The position numbers were made by a program, and so were the translations under genes. Shown piece by piece: positions 17,387-27,128 of a DNA stretch of 64,000 nucleotides. Source of the DNA: Nocardioides islandensis. Lineage in GTDB: Bacteria > Actinomycetota > Actinomycetes > Propionibacteriales > Nocardioidaceae. Within the stretch, counting starts at the first letter, position 1. Every line of letters starts with the position of its first letter. The notes below the pieces were generated by a model. That model saw only the letters and a list, made by a program, of their open reading frames with translations, was not told where the DNA came from and did no database searches. Location of the stretch: positions 1 through 64,000 of the forward strand of contig NZ_JADKPN010000005.1 in NCBI RefSeq assembly GCF_015352455.1. The letters are read 5' to 3'.

Positions 17387-17418
17387 CTGACTAGGACCGC
17401 CTGGCTAGCCTGCCCGGC

Positions 17419-18639
17419 ATGCGCGCCGCCGGACCGGTCCTCGCCGCCCTGACGGCGCTCGCCCTCGCCGTCCCGACGGCCCCGTCGACGGCCGGCGCCG
17501 ACCCCGGCACGACGACACCCGACAAGCGCCCGCACCAGCGTGGGCCGCAGACCTCCGACCGCGTGCCCGGCACCATCGCGCCGTACGTCCCCCGCGCCCT
17601 GCGGACCGACCCGGTCATCAGCAACGAGGTCACCTGGCAGGTGGTGCCGGGCGTGACGTACCGCCAGTGGGACCAGCTCGACGCGCGCGGCCCCATCCGC
17701 GCGTACCTGCTGACCATCGACCCGGGCACGCCCGGCCTGACCACCGACTACGCCTCCAGCAAGCGCGTCAGCACCACCGAGACCGTGCGCGACATGATCG
17801 CCCGCGACCGTGCGATCGCGGGGATCAACGGCGACTTCTACGACATCGGCGACACCGGGGCGGCACTCGGGCTCGGTGTCGACCTCCAGCGCGGGTTGGT
17901 GCACGGCCGCAAGTTCGGCTGGAACCGCGCGTTCTACCTGAGGAAGGGCGTGCCGGAGATCGGCACCCTGGCCGTGAGGGCCAAGCTCGTCCAGGAGCCC
18001 TGGATGAGGATCAAGCACCTCAACTCGCCGACCGTCTTCGACGGCGAGATCGGCGCCTACGACTACCGGTGGGGCCCGACCGCCGGCTACCGGGTCGTCG
18101 ACGGCCAGCACGAGGACGTCCGCGAGGTCGTGATCCGCAAGAACGTCGTGGTCTCGAACGAGCGCACGTTGAGCGCGGGCGAGAAGATCCGCGGCACCGT
18201 CCTCGTCGGCCGCGGCGCCGGCGCGCACGCGCTCGGCGTGCTGAAGCCGGGCGACCGCGCCCGCATCACCTGGCAGGTCCGGCACCGCCCCGACGTCGCC
18301 ATCAGCGGCAACAAGGTGCTCCTACTGCGCGGCGTGCGCCGCGTGGTCGACGACCGCGAGCTGCACCCGCGCACCGCGATCGGCATCGACCACGAGAGCG
18401 GACGCGTGCTCATGCTCGTCGTGGACGGGCGGCAGAGCTTCAGCCGCGGCTACACGATGGTCGAGCTGGCCAACCTCATGCAGTCGCTCGGCGCGGACGA
18501 CGCGCTCAACCTCGACGGCGGCGGCTCGTCGACCCTGCTCAGCTACGGGCCCGACGGCGTCGTCGGCGTACGCAACTCACCCTCCGACGGCTTCGAGCGC
18601 CGCGTCGCCAACGGCCTGGAGATCACCTACCGACCGTAG
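17419..18639 (+). CDS. Exported phosphodiester glycosidase family (NAGPA-like) protein
   Basis: A 406-residue secreted protein. A signal peptide (MRAAGPVLAALTALALAVPT...) is followed by the NAGPA/DUF2233 fold, with GINGDFYDIGD and the diagnostic LNLDGGGSSTLL near residue 365. The family includes the enzyme that uncovers mannose-6-phosphate in animals, and bacterial members that cleave phosphodiester-linked sugars, possibly in wall teichoic or capsular polymers. The substrate here is unknown. TAGCCT (17406-17411) is 7 nt before the ATG, so a leaderless transcript is likely. Confidence 0.88.
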   Translation: MRAAGPVLAALTALALAVPTAPSTAGADPGTTTPDKRPHQRGPQTSDRVPGTIAPYVPRALRTDPVISNEVTWQVVPGVTYRQWDQLDARGPIRAYLLTIDPGTPGLTTDYASSKRVSTTETVRDMIARDRAIAGINGDFYDIGDTGAALGLGVDLQRGLVHGRKFGWNRAFYLRKGVPEIGTLAVRAKLVQEPWMRIKHLNSPTVFDGEIGAYDYRWGPTAGYRVVDGQHEDVREVVIRKNVVVSNERTLSAGEKIRGTVLVGRGAGAHALGVLKPGDRARITWQVRHRPDVAISGNKVLLLRGVRRVVDDRELHPRTAIGIDHESGRVLMLVVDGRQSFSRGYTMVELANLMQSLGADDALNLDGGGSSTLLSYGPDGVVGVRNSPSDGFERRVANGLEITYRP

Positions 18640-18646
18640 GTCCGGC

Positions 18647-19147
18647 TCAGGCCGGCACCGCGACCAGGGCGACGGTGGTCACCGCCGCGAAGCACTCCTT
18701 CAGCGGGCTCGCCACCGGATCCGGCTGCACCACCCAGCCGTCGGGACTCTGGGTCACGGTGACGCCGGGAGGTACGTCGCAGCCGATGGAGACCACCGCA
18801 CCCATCAGCGTGAAGCCCTCCGGGATCGTCGCGGACGCGACGGCCCTGGCGATCTTGTTCTCCATGTTCGGCCGGTTGAACTGGGCCGCGAACTCGTGAC
18901 GCGCGCCTTCGTCGGCCAGCGGGACGGCGTTCAGGTCGACCCGGCCGCCGGCCGCCGTCTGGGACAGGATCGCGACGGTCTGGGCCTCGACGCCGCTGCT
19001 GGGGTCAACGGTCGGGGGCGAGGTCGAAGCCGAGTCGGTCGGCGTGCCGGTCGAGGGGGCAGGATCGCTGGCCGTGTCCGAGGCCGCGTCGCCGCACCCC
19101 GCCAGCACCAGGGCAACGAGGAGAACCGGTCCGAGAAGTCGCTTCAT
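18647..19147 (-). CDS. Putative lipoprotein of unknown function
   Basis: A 166-residue protein with lipobox LAGC in MKRLLGPVLLVALVLAGC (predicted lipidated Cys18). A Thr/Ser/Pro-rich linker of about 35 residues leads to a C-terminal domain of about 110 residues containing two Cys (SIGCDVPPG, LKECFAA). No family is recognised. ATG 19147 starts the signal peptide; upstream sequence in frame does not look coding. It lies downstream of glgC on the same strand, with a 35-base gap, and is convergent with the NAGPA-like gene. Confidence 0.65.
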   Translation of the reverse strand: MKRLLGPVLLVALVLAGCGDAASDTASDPAPSTGTPTDSASTSPPTVDPSSGVEAQTVAILSQTAAGGRVDLNAVPLADEGARHEFAAQFNRPNMENKIARAVASATIPEGFTLMGAVVSIGCDVPPGVTVTQSPDGWVVQPDPVASPLKECFAAVTTVALVAVPA

Positions 19148-19182
19148 GGCAGTACGACGGGCCACCCACGGGCGGCGTTCCG

Positions 19183-20430
19183 TCAGAGTGTCACCTTCTG
19201 TCCCTTGCCGACGACGGTCAGCCCGTCCTCGACCATGAAGCCGCGAGCGAGGTCGGCCTCCTGGTCGAGCCCGATGCGGGCTCCTGCGGGGATCTCCACG
19301 GACTTGTCGATGATCGCGTTGCGCACGACGGCACCGGAGCCGACGTGCACGTCGTGCATGACCACCGAGTCCGACACGATCGCGCCGTTGTCGACGCGCA
19401 CGGCCGGCGACAGCACCGAGCGGTTGACCGTACCTCCCGTGATGACGACCCCGGGTGAGAGCAGCGACTCGTCGGTGCGCGACGGCTGGCCGTCGGCGCC
19501 CTGCCCCACCTTCACCGGCGGCTGCGGGCCGTACGAGGTGTAGATCGGCCAGTCGAAGTTGTAGAGGTTGAACACCGGCAGCGGCGAGACGACGTCCATG
19601 TGGGCGGCGTAGTACGAGGCCATGGTGCCGACGTCTCGCCAGTACCCGCGGTCCCGGTCGGTCGAGCCCGGCACCAGGTTGTCCTTGAAGTCGTAGACGC
19701 CTGCCGCCCCGCGGCGTACGAACGCGGGCACGATGTCGCCGCCCATGTCGTGCTTCGAGCCGTGCATCGTCGCGTCGAGCGTCACCGCCTCCACCAGCGC
19801 GTCGGCGTCGAAGACGTAGTTGCCCATGGACGCGAGGACCTCGTGGGGGCTGTCCGGAAGCCCGACCGGGTCCTTCGGCTTCTCGAGGAACTCGCGGATG
19901 GAGTTGGTGTCGTTGGGCTGCACGTCGATGACGCCGAACTGGTCGGCCAGCGAGATCGGCTGCCGGATGGCCGCGACGGTGCACGACGCGCCGGAGTCGA
20001 CGTGCTGGTCGACCATCTGCGAGAAGTCCATGCGGTAGACGTGGTCGGCGCCGACGACCACCACGATGTCCGGCTTCTCGTCGTTCATCAGGTTCAGCGA
20101 CTGGAAGATCGCGTCGGCGCTGCCGAGGTACCAGTGCTTGCCCACGCGCTGCTGCGCCGGCACCGGCGTGACGTAGTTGCCCAGCATCGTCGACATCCGC
20201 CAGGTCTGGGTCACGTGACGGTCGAGGCTGTGCGACTTGTACTGCGTCAGCACCACGATCTTCAGGTACCCGGAGTTCACGACGTTCGACAACGCGAAGT
20301 CGATCAGGCGGTAGATCCCCGCGAACGGCACGGCCGGCTTGGCTCGGTCGGCCGTCAGCGGCATCAGCCGCTTCCCCTCCCCACCGGCGAGCACGATGGC
20401 GAGCACGTTCCTTCTCTGTCCGGCGGCCAT
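19183..20430 (-). CDS. glgC: Glucose-1-phosphate adenylyltransferase
   Basis: A 415-residue ADP-glucose pyrophosphorylase (ATP + glucose-1-phosphate to ADP-glucose + PPi), supplying the donor for glycogen and maltose-1-phosphate synthesis. The nucleotidyltransferase motif [11 protein letters not shown] and the allosteric/substrate motif [15 protein letters not shown] are near the N-terminus; [11 protein letters not shown] holds the catalytic Asp. The C-terminal third is a left-handed beta-helix. Length fits the family. ATG 20430 has TACGTT 7 nt upstream. It is divergent from glgA across only 54 bases, as in mycobacterial Rv1213/Rv1212c. Confidence 0.96.
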   Translation of the reverse strand: MAAGQRRNVLAIVLAGGEGKRLMPLTADRAKPAVPFAGIYRLIDFALSNVVNSGYLKIVVLTQYKSHSLDRHVTQTWRMSTMLGNYVTPVPAQQRVGKHWYLGSADAIFQSLNLMNDEKPDIVVVVGADHVYRMDFSQMVDQHVDSGASCTVAAIRQPISLADQFGVIDVQPNDTNSIREFLEKPKDPVGLPDSPHEVLASMGNYVFDADALVEAVTLDATMHGSKHDMGGDIVPAFVRRGAAGVYDFKDNLVPGSTDRDRGYWRDVGTMASYYAAHMDVVSPLPVFNLYNFDWPIYTSYGPQPPVKVGQGADGQPSRTDESLLSPGVVITGGTVNRSVLSPAVRVDNGAIVSDSVVMHDVHVGSGAVVRNAIIDKSVEIPAGARIGLDQEADLARGFMVEDGLTVVGKGQKVTL

Positions 20431-20484
20431 GCTCGCCAACGTAGCCGGTGCCCGTGCCCCGCCGGGAGGGGTAGTTTCAGCAGG
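20431..20484. promoter_or_regulatory. Overlapping divergent promoters of glgC and glgA
   Basis: The 54-base gap holds two -10-like hexamers: TACGTT on the minus strand (20438-20443), 7 nt from the glgC ATG, and TAGTTT on the plus strand (20472-20477), 7 nt from the glgA GTG. Their -35 regions must interleave, so the genes probably share regulation. Both would give leaderless transcripts. Confidence 0.6.
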
Positions 20485-21678
20485 GTGCGCGTCGACGTGG
20501 TCAGCAAGGAGTACCCGCCCGAGGTCTACGGGGGTGCCGGAGTCCACGTCGCGGAGCTCGTGAGGGCGCTCCGACAGATCGACGGGCTCGAGACGCGGGT
20601 GCACGCTTTCGGCAAGCCGCGCGACGAGGCCGGCACCACGGCGTACGCCGATCTCGACGAGCTCGCGACCGCGAACGGCGCGATCAAGACGATGGGCGTC
20701 GACCTGGCGATCGTCCCGGGCTGCGAGGGTGCCGACCTCGTGCACTCCCACACCTGGTACGCCAACTTCGCCGGTCACGTCTCCTCCCTGCTGTACGGCG
20801 TGCCGCACGTGATCACGGCCCACTCGCTGGAGCCGCTGCGCCCGTGGAAGGCCGAGCAGCTCGGCGGCGGGTACGCCGTCTCGTCCTGGGTCGAGAAGAC
20901 GTCCTACCTCGCCGCGGCGCGGGTCATCGCCGTGTCGGCGGCGATGCGCGACGACGTGCTGGCGTCGTACCCCGACATCGACCCCGACCGCGTGAAGGTC
21001 GTGCACAACGGCATCGACACCGACGACTGGGCCCGCGTGGACGCGCCCGACCGCGTGCGTGAGCTCGGCGTCGACCCCGACCGCCCGTCGGTGATCTTCG
21101 TCGGCCGGATCACCCGCCAGAAGGGGTTGCCGCTGTTCCTGCGCGCCGCTGCCCAGCTGCCACCGGACGTCCAGCTGGTGCTCTGTGCCGGCGCTCCCGA
21201 CACCCCCGAGATCGAGGCCGAGGTGCTGGGCCTGGTCGAGGAGCTGCAGCAGACCCGCAGCGGCGTGGTGTGGATCCGCGAGATGCTCCCGCGCCCCGAC
21301 GTGGTCGCGCTGCTGTCGGCCGCGACGGTGTTCGCGTGCCCGTCGATCTACGAGCCGCTCGGCATCGTCAACCTCGAGGCGATGGCGTGCGAGACGGCCG
21401 TCGTCGCGACCGCGACCGGCGGCATCCCGGAGGTCGTCGTCGACGGCACCACCGGACGCCTCGTCCCGATCGACCAGGCCACCGACGGCACGGGCACCCC
21501 GCTCGACCCCGAGAAGTACGTCGCCGACTTCGCCGCTGCCCTCAACGAGGTGGTCGGCGACCCGGACCGCGCGCGGGAGATGGGCAGGGCGGGCCGGCAG
21601 CGCGCGATCGACGCGTTCAGCTGGGGCGCGATCGCCGAGCAGACGCTGGCGATCTACCGCGACGCCACGGCTCGCTAG
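20485..21678 (+). CDS. glgA: Glycogen synthase / alpha-maltose-1-phosphate synthase (GlgA/GlgM type, GT4)
   Basis: A 397-residue GT-B glycosyltransferase. Typical motifs are [15 protein letters not shown] at the N-terminus, [18 protein letters not shown] and the C-terminal [17 protein letters not shown] with its catalytic Glu. Length and sequence type match the actinobacterial enzyme next to glgC. In mycobacteria that enzyme (GlgM, Rv1212c) makes maltose-1-phosphate for the GlgE pathway rather than elongating glycogen directly; which activity applies here cannot be read from sequence alone. The GTG start has TAGTTT 7 nt upstream. Its last 4 bases overlap the stop of the convergent DUF1707 gene. 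Confidence 0.92.
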   Translation: MRVDVVSKEYPPEVYGGAGVHVAELVRALRQIDGLETRVHAFGKPRDEAGTTAYADLDELATANGAIKTMGVDLAIVPGCEGADLVHSHTWYANFAGHVSSLLYGVPHVITAHSLEPLRPWKAEQLGGGYAVSSWVEKTSYLAAARVIAVSAAMRDDVLASYPDIDPDRVKVVHNGIDTDDWARVDAPDRVRELGVDPDRPSVIFVGRITRQKGLPLFLRAAAQLPPDVQLVLCAGAPDTPEIEAEVLGLVEELQQTRSGVVWIREMLPRPDVVALLSAATVFACPSIYEPLGIVNLEAMACETAVVATATGGIPEVVVDGTTGRLVPIDQATDGTGTPLDPEKYVADFAAALNEVVGDPDRAREMGRAGRQRAIDAFSWGAIAEQTLAIYRDATAR

Positions 21679-22634
21679 CCGCCGTCGGCCTGGGTCGAGA
21701 TGACCTTCCCGTTGACGTCGCCGAGGAGGTACCCGCTGTCGCCGGCGTCGTTGGTGACGTACACCGCGACCTGCGGGTCGTTGTCGATGATGTTGCGGTC
21801 GTAGATCACGTACGTCGTGGTCGGATCGGTGACGCCGAGCGTGGTGCGGGCGGTGTCGACCAGCGACATCACCTTGCCCGGGCGGAGGTCGGCGAGGTCG
21901 ACCGGTCCGGTGTCCTGGCTCCCGTCCATCGGGTCTCCGAGCTGCTCGAACGCGCCGTTGAGGTAGTTCCAGATGGCCACGTTGCCGTCGCCCGCCGGCA
22001 CCCAGGACACGACGTACCCGTCGTAGAAGACCGACCGCACGACCTGGCTGTCGTCGAAGCTGTCCTCGAACGTCGTGACGTAGTCGCGGATGCCCTCGCG
22101 GGTCAGCTCGAACGCCGGACCGACCGGGATCGGGTCGGTCGTCGTCGTCGGGTCCTCGGAGCTGCCCACGCGGGTGCTGAAGAGGGCGACCCCGGCGATC
22201 ACCGGGCCGATGAAGAAGAGCAGGGCGACCCCGAGACAGCCGAACGCCACCTTGCGGCCGGTCTTGCCCGAGGTGGTCAGCGTCCGGGTCTTCGTGCTCG
22301 TCGTGCTCGTGGTGTGTGGTGGTCCGTAGAGGTCGGACGGCACGGGAGCCGTGGGTCGTGGCGTGCCCGTCGCGTAGGGGTCGGCCGCCGGTGCCGAAGG
22401 GGGCGGGACGATGGCGGTCGCGGGTGGCGGCGCGGGTGTCGCGGCGATGTCGCGGACCAGCAGGTCGAGCTCGCCGACCGTCGAGGCCGAGCGCACGCGC
22501 TCGAGGCGCAGGTCCCGGTCCTGCTGGCTGATCTGGTGGTTGCGCAGCGCCGCGTCGATCACGTAGATCGCGCGGTCCCGGTCGCGGTCCTTCACCCGCG
22601 CCTGGGGGTCACCGTCGAACACCGCATCTGGCAC
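21675..22634 (-). CDS. DUF1707 (SHOCT-like) domain membrane protein
   Basis: A 319-residue protein. Residues ~18-65 form a DUF1707/SHOCT-like helical motif ([40 protein letters not shown]). A Pro/Ala/Thr-rich linker and a basic run precede a transmembrane helix ([21 protein letters not shown], about residues 130-152). The remaining 165 residues are predicted to be extracytoplasmic and of unknown fold. GTG 22634 has TAGCCT 6 nt upstream. The function is unknown; DUF1707 proteins are widespread in actinobacteria. Confidence 0.75.
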   Translation of the reverse strand: MPDAVFDGDPQARVKDRDRDRAIYVIDAALRNHQISQQDRDLRLERVRSASTVGELDLLVRDIAATPAPPPATAIVPPPSAPAADPYATGTPRPTAPVPSDLYGPPHTTSTTSTKTRTLTTSGKTGRKVAFGCLGVALLFFIGPVIAGVALFSTRVGSSEDPTTTTDPIPVGPAFELTREGIRDYVTTFEDSFDDSQVVRSVFYDGYVVSWVPAGDGNVAIWNYLNGAFEQLGDPMDGSQDTGPVDLADLRPGKVMSLVDTARTTLGVTDPTTTYVIYDRNIIDNDPQVAVYVTNDAGDSGYLLGDVNGKVISTQADGG

Positions 22635-22682
22635 GGGCTCAGGCTAGTGGTCCGGAACGTTCCCGCCCCGTACTTCGTGGGC

Positions 22683-23639
22683 CTAGCCGGCGACCGGCGA
22701 GAGCGACCCCAGCCGGATGGTGGCGGGGTAGGCGATCGCGGTCGCGTCCGGGTCCCCGATGACGGCGACGCGGGTGTGGCTGCGGACCCAGTGGCGGTAG
22801 CCCAGCGCGGACAGGGAGAGGTAGCCGAAGCCGCGCTCGCGCAGCGCCCGCTCGAGCAGCAGGCTGGCGCCGTCGGCGATCAGCAGGCCGTGCACCTCGG
22901 CGTTGTTGAGCCGCGGGCCGAGCTCCGCGCGCAGCCAGTCGACGTGCCCCGCGAGCTCGTCGTGGGCGTTGTGGCCGACGGCGGTCGCTTTGTACGAGAC
23001 GACCAGCCAGTCGCCGCGCTTGACGACGTCGCCGTCGTCGGTGATGCGCGCGACCAGGTCGGGACGGCGGCCGTCCTCGAAGCTGTGCGCGCGGCCGTCG
23101 AGCCGGTCGGTGTCCAGGTCGGCGAGCCGGGCCGGGTACCCGAACCGGCCGAGCAGGTCGAACCGGTCCAGCAGCCAGCCGCGGAACGCCTCGCGGCTGC
23201 CGGTGGGCAGCACCTCGAAGTCGCGGCCCGAGCCCTCGGCGTACGTGCCGAGCCAGGTGTCGAGGAGCTGGAGGTACTTCTCGGCGTCCTCGTCGGAGAC
23301 CGAGAGACGGTCCAGGACCTTGGCGAGCAGCCCGAACCGGCCGACGACCGGGTAGGCCTCGAGGACGTCGACGGGCAGCCGGAGGATGCCGGCGAGCTCC
23401 TGCGGGGAGACGTCCAGGCTCTCCGGGAGGACCCAGCGCGGGTCCTCCAGGCGCATGAACATACGGTCCAGGACCGGGCAGCCGAAGCGGCCGATGATCA
23501 GCGGCGGCGCGATGACCGAGACGTCGTCGGTGACCATCTCCTCGACGATCTCGTGCACGGCCTCCACGAACGCGGTGGCCTCGTGGACCGCCACCCCTGA
23601 CGTCCGCACGAGATGATTGATGACCTGCGACGACTCCAT
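22683..23639 (-). CDS. Conserved hypothetical protein, possibly nuclease-like fold
   Basis: A 318-residue protein I cannot assign to a named family. The first ~55 residues (SQVINHLVRTSGVAVHEA..., ending IGRFGCP) vaguely resemble the N-terminal helices of HU/IHF proteins. In the middle, RPDLVARITDDGDVVKRGDWLVVSYKA followed by HDELAGHVDWLRAEL looks like a PD-(D/E)XK core in which the usual Glu before x-Lys is Ser, so an active nuclease is doubtful. VHGLLIADGAS and FGYLSLSAL would be the following strands, as in NucS/DUF91-like domains. ATG 23639 has a good GGGAGG site. These fold suggestions are weak. Confidence 0.55.
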   Translation of the reverse strand: MESSQVINHLVRTSGVAVHEATAFVEAVHEIVEEMVTDDVSVIAPPLIIGRFGCPVLDRMFMRLEDPRWVLPESLDVSPQELAGILRLPVDVLEAYPVVGRFGLLAKVLDRLSVSDEDAEKYLQLLDTWLGTYAEGSGRDFEVLPTGSREAFRGWLLDRFDLLGRFGYPARLADLDTDRLDGRAHSFEDGRRPDLVARITDDGDVVKRGDWLVVSYKATAVGHNAHDELAGHVDWLRAELGPRLNNAEVHGLLIADGASLLLERALRERGFGYLSLSALGYRHWVRSHTRVAVIGDPDATAIAYPATIRLGSLSPVAG

Positions 23640-23856
23640 CGTGTGCCCTCCCCTTGGCCCCAGACGACGTGCCATCGAGTCTAGGAGCGGGCCTGGGGTC
23701 GGGATAGCGCCGCGGCAAGAGGTCCAGACCGACTTTGGGTTAAATCTCGGGCGTTCCCGCGTCGCGGCCGGGCGAGGGGTGTTATGCCGTCGCCCCCACA
23801 TCGGCCCGAACCGGACGGCGGTCCGCTTCTGGGGCGTCTCGGATAGGTTCGCCCCC
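23640..23856. other. Intergenic region between divergent genes
   Basis: These 217 bases hold the ribosome-binding site of the minus-strand gene and, at 23844-23849, a TAGGTT -10 hexamer 7 nt before the GTG of the LLM-hemerythrin gene. No repeat, RNA gene or further open frame is supported. Confidence 0.5.
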
Positions 23857-25401
23857 GTGGACTACGGCCATGACCTGGAGTTCGGCGTCTTCCTGTCCCC
23901 GGACGCGCTGGCCGCGGCCCGGACGCTCGAGCTGGCGCAGCTGGCCGACGTGCTCGCGTACGACCTGGTCACCGTGCAGGACCACCCGTACCAGGCCAGG
24001 CACCTGGACGCCTGGACCCTCCTGTCGGCGATCGCCGCGCGCACGTCGGCGGTGCGGGTGGCCCTCAACGTCGCCAACCTCCCGCTGCGCCCGCCGGCCG
24101 TGCTGGCCCAGTCCGTCGCCTCGCTCGACGTCCTCAGCGACGGTCGCGCCGAGCTCGGCCTCGGGGCCGGGGCGTTCTGGGACGCCATCGTCGCCGTCGG
24201 CGGACCCCGCCGGTCGCCCCGCGAGGCCGTCGACGCCCTCGAGGAGGCGATCGCGGTCATCCGCGCCGTGTGGGCGGCCGGCGGCGGGCGTGCTGCCGAC
24301 GTCGACGGCACCTACTACTCCATCAAGGGCATGCACGCCGGTCCGGCGCCGGTGCACGACGTGCAGATCTGGCTCGGCGCGCTGAAGCCGCGGATGCTGC
24401 GGCTGACCGGCCGGCTCGCGGACGGCTGGCTCCCCAGCCTCGGGTACGTCACGCCCGACGCCCTGCCCCGCATGAACGCCGCCATCGACGAGGCCGCCGT
24501 GGCGGCCGGCCGCGCGCCCCAGGCCGTCCGGCGGATGCTCAACATCTTCGGCGGCCACGAGTACCTCCGCGGCACGCCCGCCGTGATGGCCGAGCGCCTC
24601 GCCTCCCTGACGCTCGAGCACGGCACCAGCACCTTCATCCTCGGCTCCGACGACCCGGACGAGCTGCGCCGCTTCGCGACCGAGGTCGCTCCCGCCGTCC
24701 GCGACCTCGTCGCCGCGGGACGCTCCGGACACACCATGGTGGTCGGGCCGGGCGAGCGTCAGCGAGCCCGTGTCGAGACCCCGGCGCCGCACGACCCCGA
24801 CCTCCCCACCCCCACGCCGGACGACGGGACCCGCCTGTCCGCCGCACTCCCCTGGGACGAGTCGGCCCGCCCGAGCGCGCCCGCGAGCGAGGCGCCGTAC
24901 CTCCAACCCACCATCCCCCAGCACCTCGTCGACATCCACGACCACCTGCGCGCCGAGCTGGAGCAGGTGCGCGACATCGTCGACCAGGTACGCCGCGGGC
25001 AGATGGGTGTCGGCGCCGCCCGGTCGGTCATCAACACCATGACGATGCGGCAGAACAACTGGACGCTCGGGGCGTACTGCGAGTCCTACTGCCGCATCGT
25101 CACCGGCCACCACACGCTCGAGGACCACTCGGTGTTCACGCACCTGCGGCGCAGCGAACCCGACCTCGGCGCGGTCCTGGACCGGCTCTCCGAGGAGCAC
25201 GTCGTCATCCACGACGTCCTGGAGCAGGTCGACGACGCCCTCGTGGGCCTCGTCGGCGCCCCGTCGTACGGCGCCGACGCGACCGCCGCCCTCGACGAGC
25301 TGCAGCGCGCCCTGGACCTGCTGACCGACACGCTCCTGTCCCACCTGGCCTACGAGGAGCGCGAGCTGATCGCGCCCCTCGCGCGTCACGGGTTCAGCTG
25401 A
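23857..25401 (+). CDS. LLM-class flavin oxidoreductase fused to a hemerythrin-like domain
   Basis: A 514-residue two-domain protein. Residues 1 to ~293 are a luciferase-like (LLM) flavin/F420-dependent oxidoreductase barrel: TVQDHPYQARHLDAWTLLSA, VALNVANLPLRPPAVLAQS, LGLGAGAFWDA and the LADGWLPSLGY loop. Residues ~350-510 are a four-helix hemerythrin domain with the expected His/Glu/Asp ligands (LVDIHDHLRAEL, TGHHTLEDHSVF, SEEHVVIHDVLEQV, LSHLAYEERELI), which would bind a di-iron centre and O2 or other small ligands. The ~55-residue linker includes residues encoded by a palindromic repeat. The fusion suggests an O2- or redox-linked flavin reaction; the substrate is unknown. It probably has a leaderless start, with TAGGTT 7 nt upstream. 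Confidence 0.85.
   Translation: MDYGHDLEFGVFLSPDALAAARTLELAQLADVLAYDLVTVQDHPYQARHLDAWTLLSAIAARTSAVRVALNVANLPLRPPAVLAQSVASLDVLSDGRAELGLGAGAFWDAIVAVGGPRRSPREAVDALEEAIAVIRAVWAAGGGRAADVDGTYYSIKGMHAGPAPVHDVQIWLGALKPRMLRLTGRLADGWLPSLGYVTPDALPRMNAAIDEAAVAAGRAPQAVRRMLNIFGGHEYLRGTPAVMAERLASLTLEHGTSTFILGSDDPDELRRFATEVAPAVRDLVAAGRSGHTMVVGPGERQRARVETPAPHDPDLPTPTPDDGTRLSAALPWDESARPSAPASEAPYLQPTIPQHLVDIHDHLRAELEQVRDIVDQVRRGQMGVGAARSVINTMTMRQNNWTLGAYCESYCRIVTGHHTLEDHSVFTHLRRSEPDLGAVLDRLSEEHVVIHDVLEQVDDALVGLVGAPSYGADATAALDELQRALDLLTDTLLSHLAYEERELIAPLARHGFS
24738..24782 (+). repeat. GGTGGTCGRG...GAGACCCC palindromic element inside a coding sequence
   Basis: A 45-bp copy differing at two positions from the reverse complement of the copy in nrdR (36955-36999). 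It is read in the same frame in both genes and encodes [15 protein letters not shown] here. It lies between the LLM and hemerythrin domains, where an insertion would be tolerated. Confidence 0.8.
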
Positions 25402-27074
25402 CCTTGCACCCATGCCTGGTAGGCCTCGACCGTCGTCGGCAGCGTGGCGAAGATCCGATCGGGCGAGATGTGTCGCAGGAACGGCGTCGTCGCGAGGTCC
25501 TCACGCAGCTCCTGCTTCATCCGGGAGAGCCCGACGCTGATGCCGCGGCGTTCGAGCTCGGCCCTCAGCTGTTCCAGCGCGTCGGCCGCCGTGATGTCGA
25601 CCTCGGAGACGGCCTCGGCGTTGAGCACGAACCAGCGCACCGGCGTCTCCGCCTCGTCGACGGACCTGAGCGCACGCAGCCGGAAGTCCTCGGCGTTGGC
25701 GAAGAAGAGCGGCGAGTCGTAGCGGTAGATCATCAGGCCGGGGACGACGGTGGCCGACGGGTAGTCGTCCACGTCGTGCATGCCGGCCATCCCGGGCACG
25801 ATGCCCAGGACAGCATCGTGCGGTCGGGCGACCCGGCGCAGCAGGTCGAGGACCGAGAGCGCGATGGCCGCCACGATGCCGAGGAGCACGTCGAGCGCCA
25901 GCACGGAGACGGTCGTGGCGAGCGCGAGGACCAGCTCGCTGAGGCGGAACCGGCCGAACCGGACGAGCTCGCGGACGTCGACGAGCCGGGTGGCGGCGTA
26001 CACGACGACCGCCGCGAGTCCCGCGACCGGGAACGCCGCCAGCACCGGACGCAGGACCAGGATGGCGAGGATCGTGCACAGCACGGTGACGGCGCCCCCC
26101 AGCTGGGTGCGTTGACCGACGGCGTCGCCGATCGCCGTGCGGCTGCCGCTGCTGCTGACCGGGAGTCCGCCGACCAGGCCGGCGCCGAGGTTGGCGCCGC
26201 CCAGGGCGAAGAGCTCGCGCTGGGCGTCGACCGTCTCGCCATGACGCGAGGCGAACGCCCGGCCGGTGAGGATGTTGTCGGTGTAGGCGACGAACGCGAT
26301 GCCGACCGCCGGGCCGATGAGCGCGGTCAGGTCCTGGGACGCGACGTCCGGGAGGCCGGGTACGGCGAGACCGCCCGGGATCTCGCCGACGGTCGCGATG
26401 CCGTGGTCCTTCAGGCCGAGCAGCCACACCGCCGCCGTCGCGCCGAGCATGCCGATCAGGGCCGTCGGTGCTCGCGGGAAGAAGTGCGCGATCGTGAGCA
26501 GGGCGGCGAGCGTGACCAGGCCGAGGGTCGCGGTCGGCGCGTGCATCCGGTCGAGGTGGGAGAACACCTGGCGCACCTCGTCGACGAACGACGAGGCGTC
26601 CTCCTCGATGCCGAGCAGCTTGCCCAGCTGCGAGGCGGCCATCGTGAAGGCGATGCCGGCCAGGTACCCGACCAGCACCGGCCGCGACAGCAGGTCGGCC
26701 AGCGCGCCGAGCCGGAGCGCCCAGCCCGCGAGGCAGCAGGCCCCGACCATCAGCGCCAGGGCGGCCGCCAGCGGTACCCGGCTGTCGCCCACGGCCACCA
26801 GCGGGCCCAGCGCGGTCGCGGTCATCAGCGCCGTCGTCGACTCCGGGCCCACGCTGAGCTGACGCGACGAGCCGATCACGACGTACACGGTCAGCCCGCC
26901 GACCACCGCCCAGAGCGCGGCTTCGGACGGGACGCCGGCGACCTCGGCGTATGCCATCACCTGCGGGATGAGGTACGCCGTCACCGTCACGCCGGCGAGC
27001 AGGTCGCCGCGCAGCCAGGTGCGGTCGTACGCGCGCACCCACTCCGGTGGACTTGGCAGTGGCACCGCCCTCAT
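25386..27074 (-). CDS. SulP-family inorganic anion transporter with STAS domain
   Basis: A 562-residue SLC26/SulP transporter for sulfate, bicarbonate or related anions. The N-terminal signature LAGVTVTAYLIPQVMAYAEVAG and the alternating hydrophobic segments to about residue 420 form the membrane domain. GPESTTALMTA and the IAFVAYTDNILTGRAFA region are typical. The C-terminal STAS domain (about residues 440-555) has VRWFVLNAEAVSEVDITAADAL. The anion cannot be told from sequence. ATG 27074 has TACCCT 7 nt upstream, a leaderless signature. The 3' end overlaps the convergent LLM-hemerythrin gene by 16 bases. Confidence 0.92.
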   Translation of the reverse strand: MRAVPLPSPPEWVRAYDRTWLRGDLLAGVTVTAYLIPQVMAYAEVAGVPSEAALWAVVGGLTVYVVIGSSRQLSVGPESTTALMTATALGPLVAVGDSRVPLAAALALMVGACCLAGWALRLGALADLLSRPVLVGYLAGIAFTMAASQLGKLLGIEEDASSFVDEVRQVFSHLDRMHAPTATLGLVTLAALLTIAHFFPRAPTALIGMLGATAAVWLLGLKDHGIATVGEIPGGLAVPGLPDVASQDLTALIGPAVGIAFVAYTDNILTGRAFASRHGETVDAQRELFALGGANLGAGLVGGLPVSSSGSRTAIGDAVGQRTQLGGAVTVLCTILAILVLRPVLAAFPVAGLAAVVVYAATRLVDVRELVRFGRFRLSELVLALATTVSVLALDVLLGIVAAIALSVLDLLRRVARPHDAVLGIVPGMAGMHDVDDYPSATVVPGLMIYRYDSPLFFANAEDFRLRALRSVDEAETPVRWFVLNAEAVSEVDITAADALEQLRAELERRGISVGLSRMKQELREDLATTPFLRHISPDRIFATLPTTVEAYQAWVQGQLNP

Positions 27075-27128
27075 GGCCGTGAGGGTAGGGCGTTGACCGC
27101 CCTCCGCGTCGGAGCCCACCATCACGCC

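Noticed and set aside
24270..27128. Plus-strand open frame upstream of the propeller lipoprotein
   Set aside because: The sequence before the lipobox-containing start at 27129 is antisense to the SulP transporter or out of frame with the LLM gene and has no family features.
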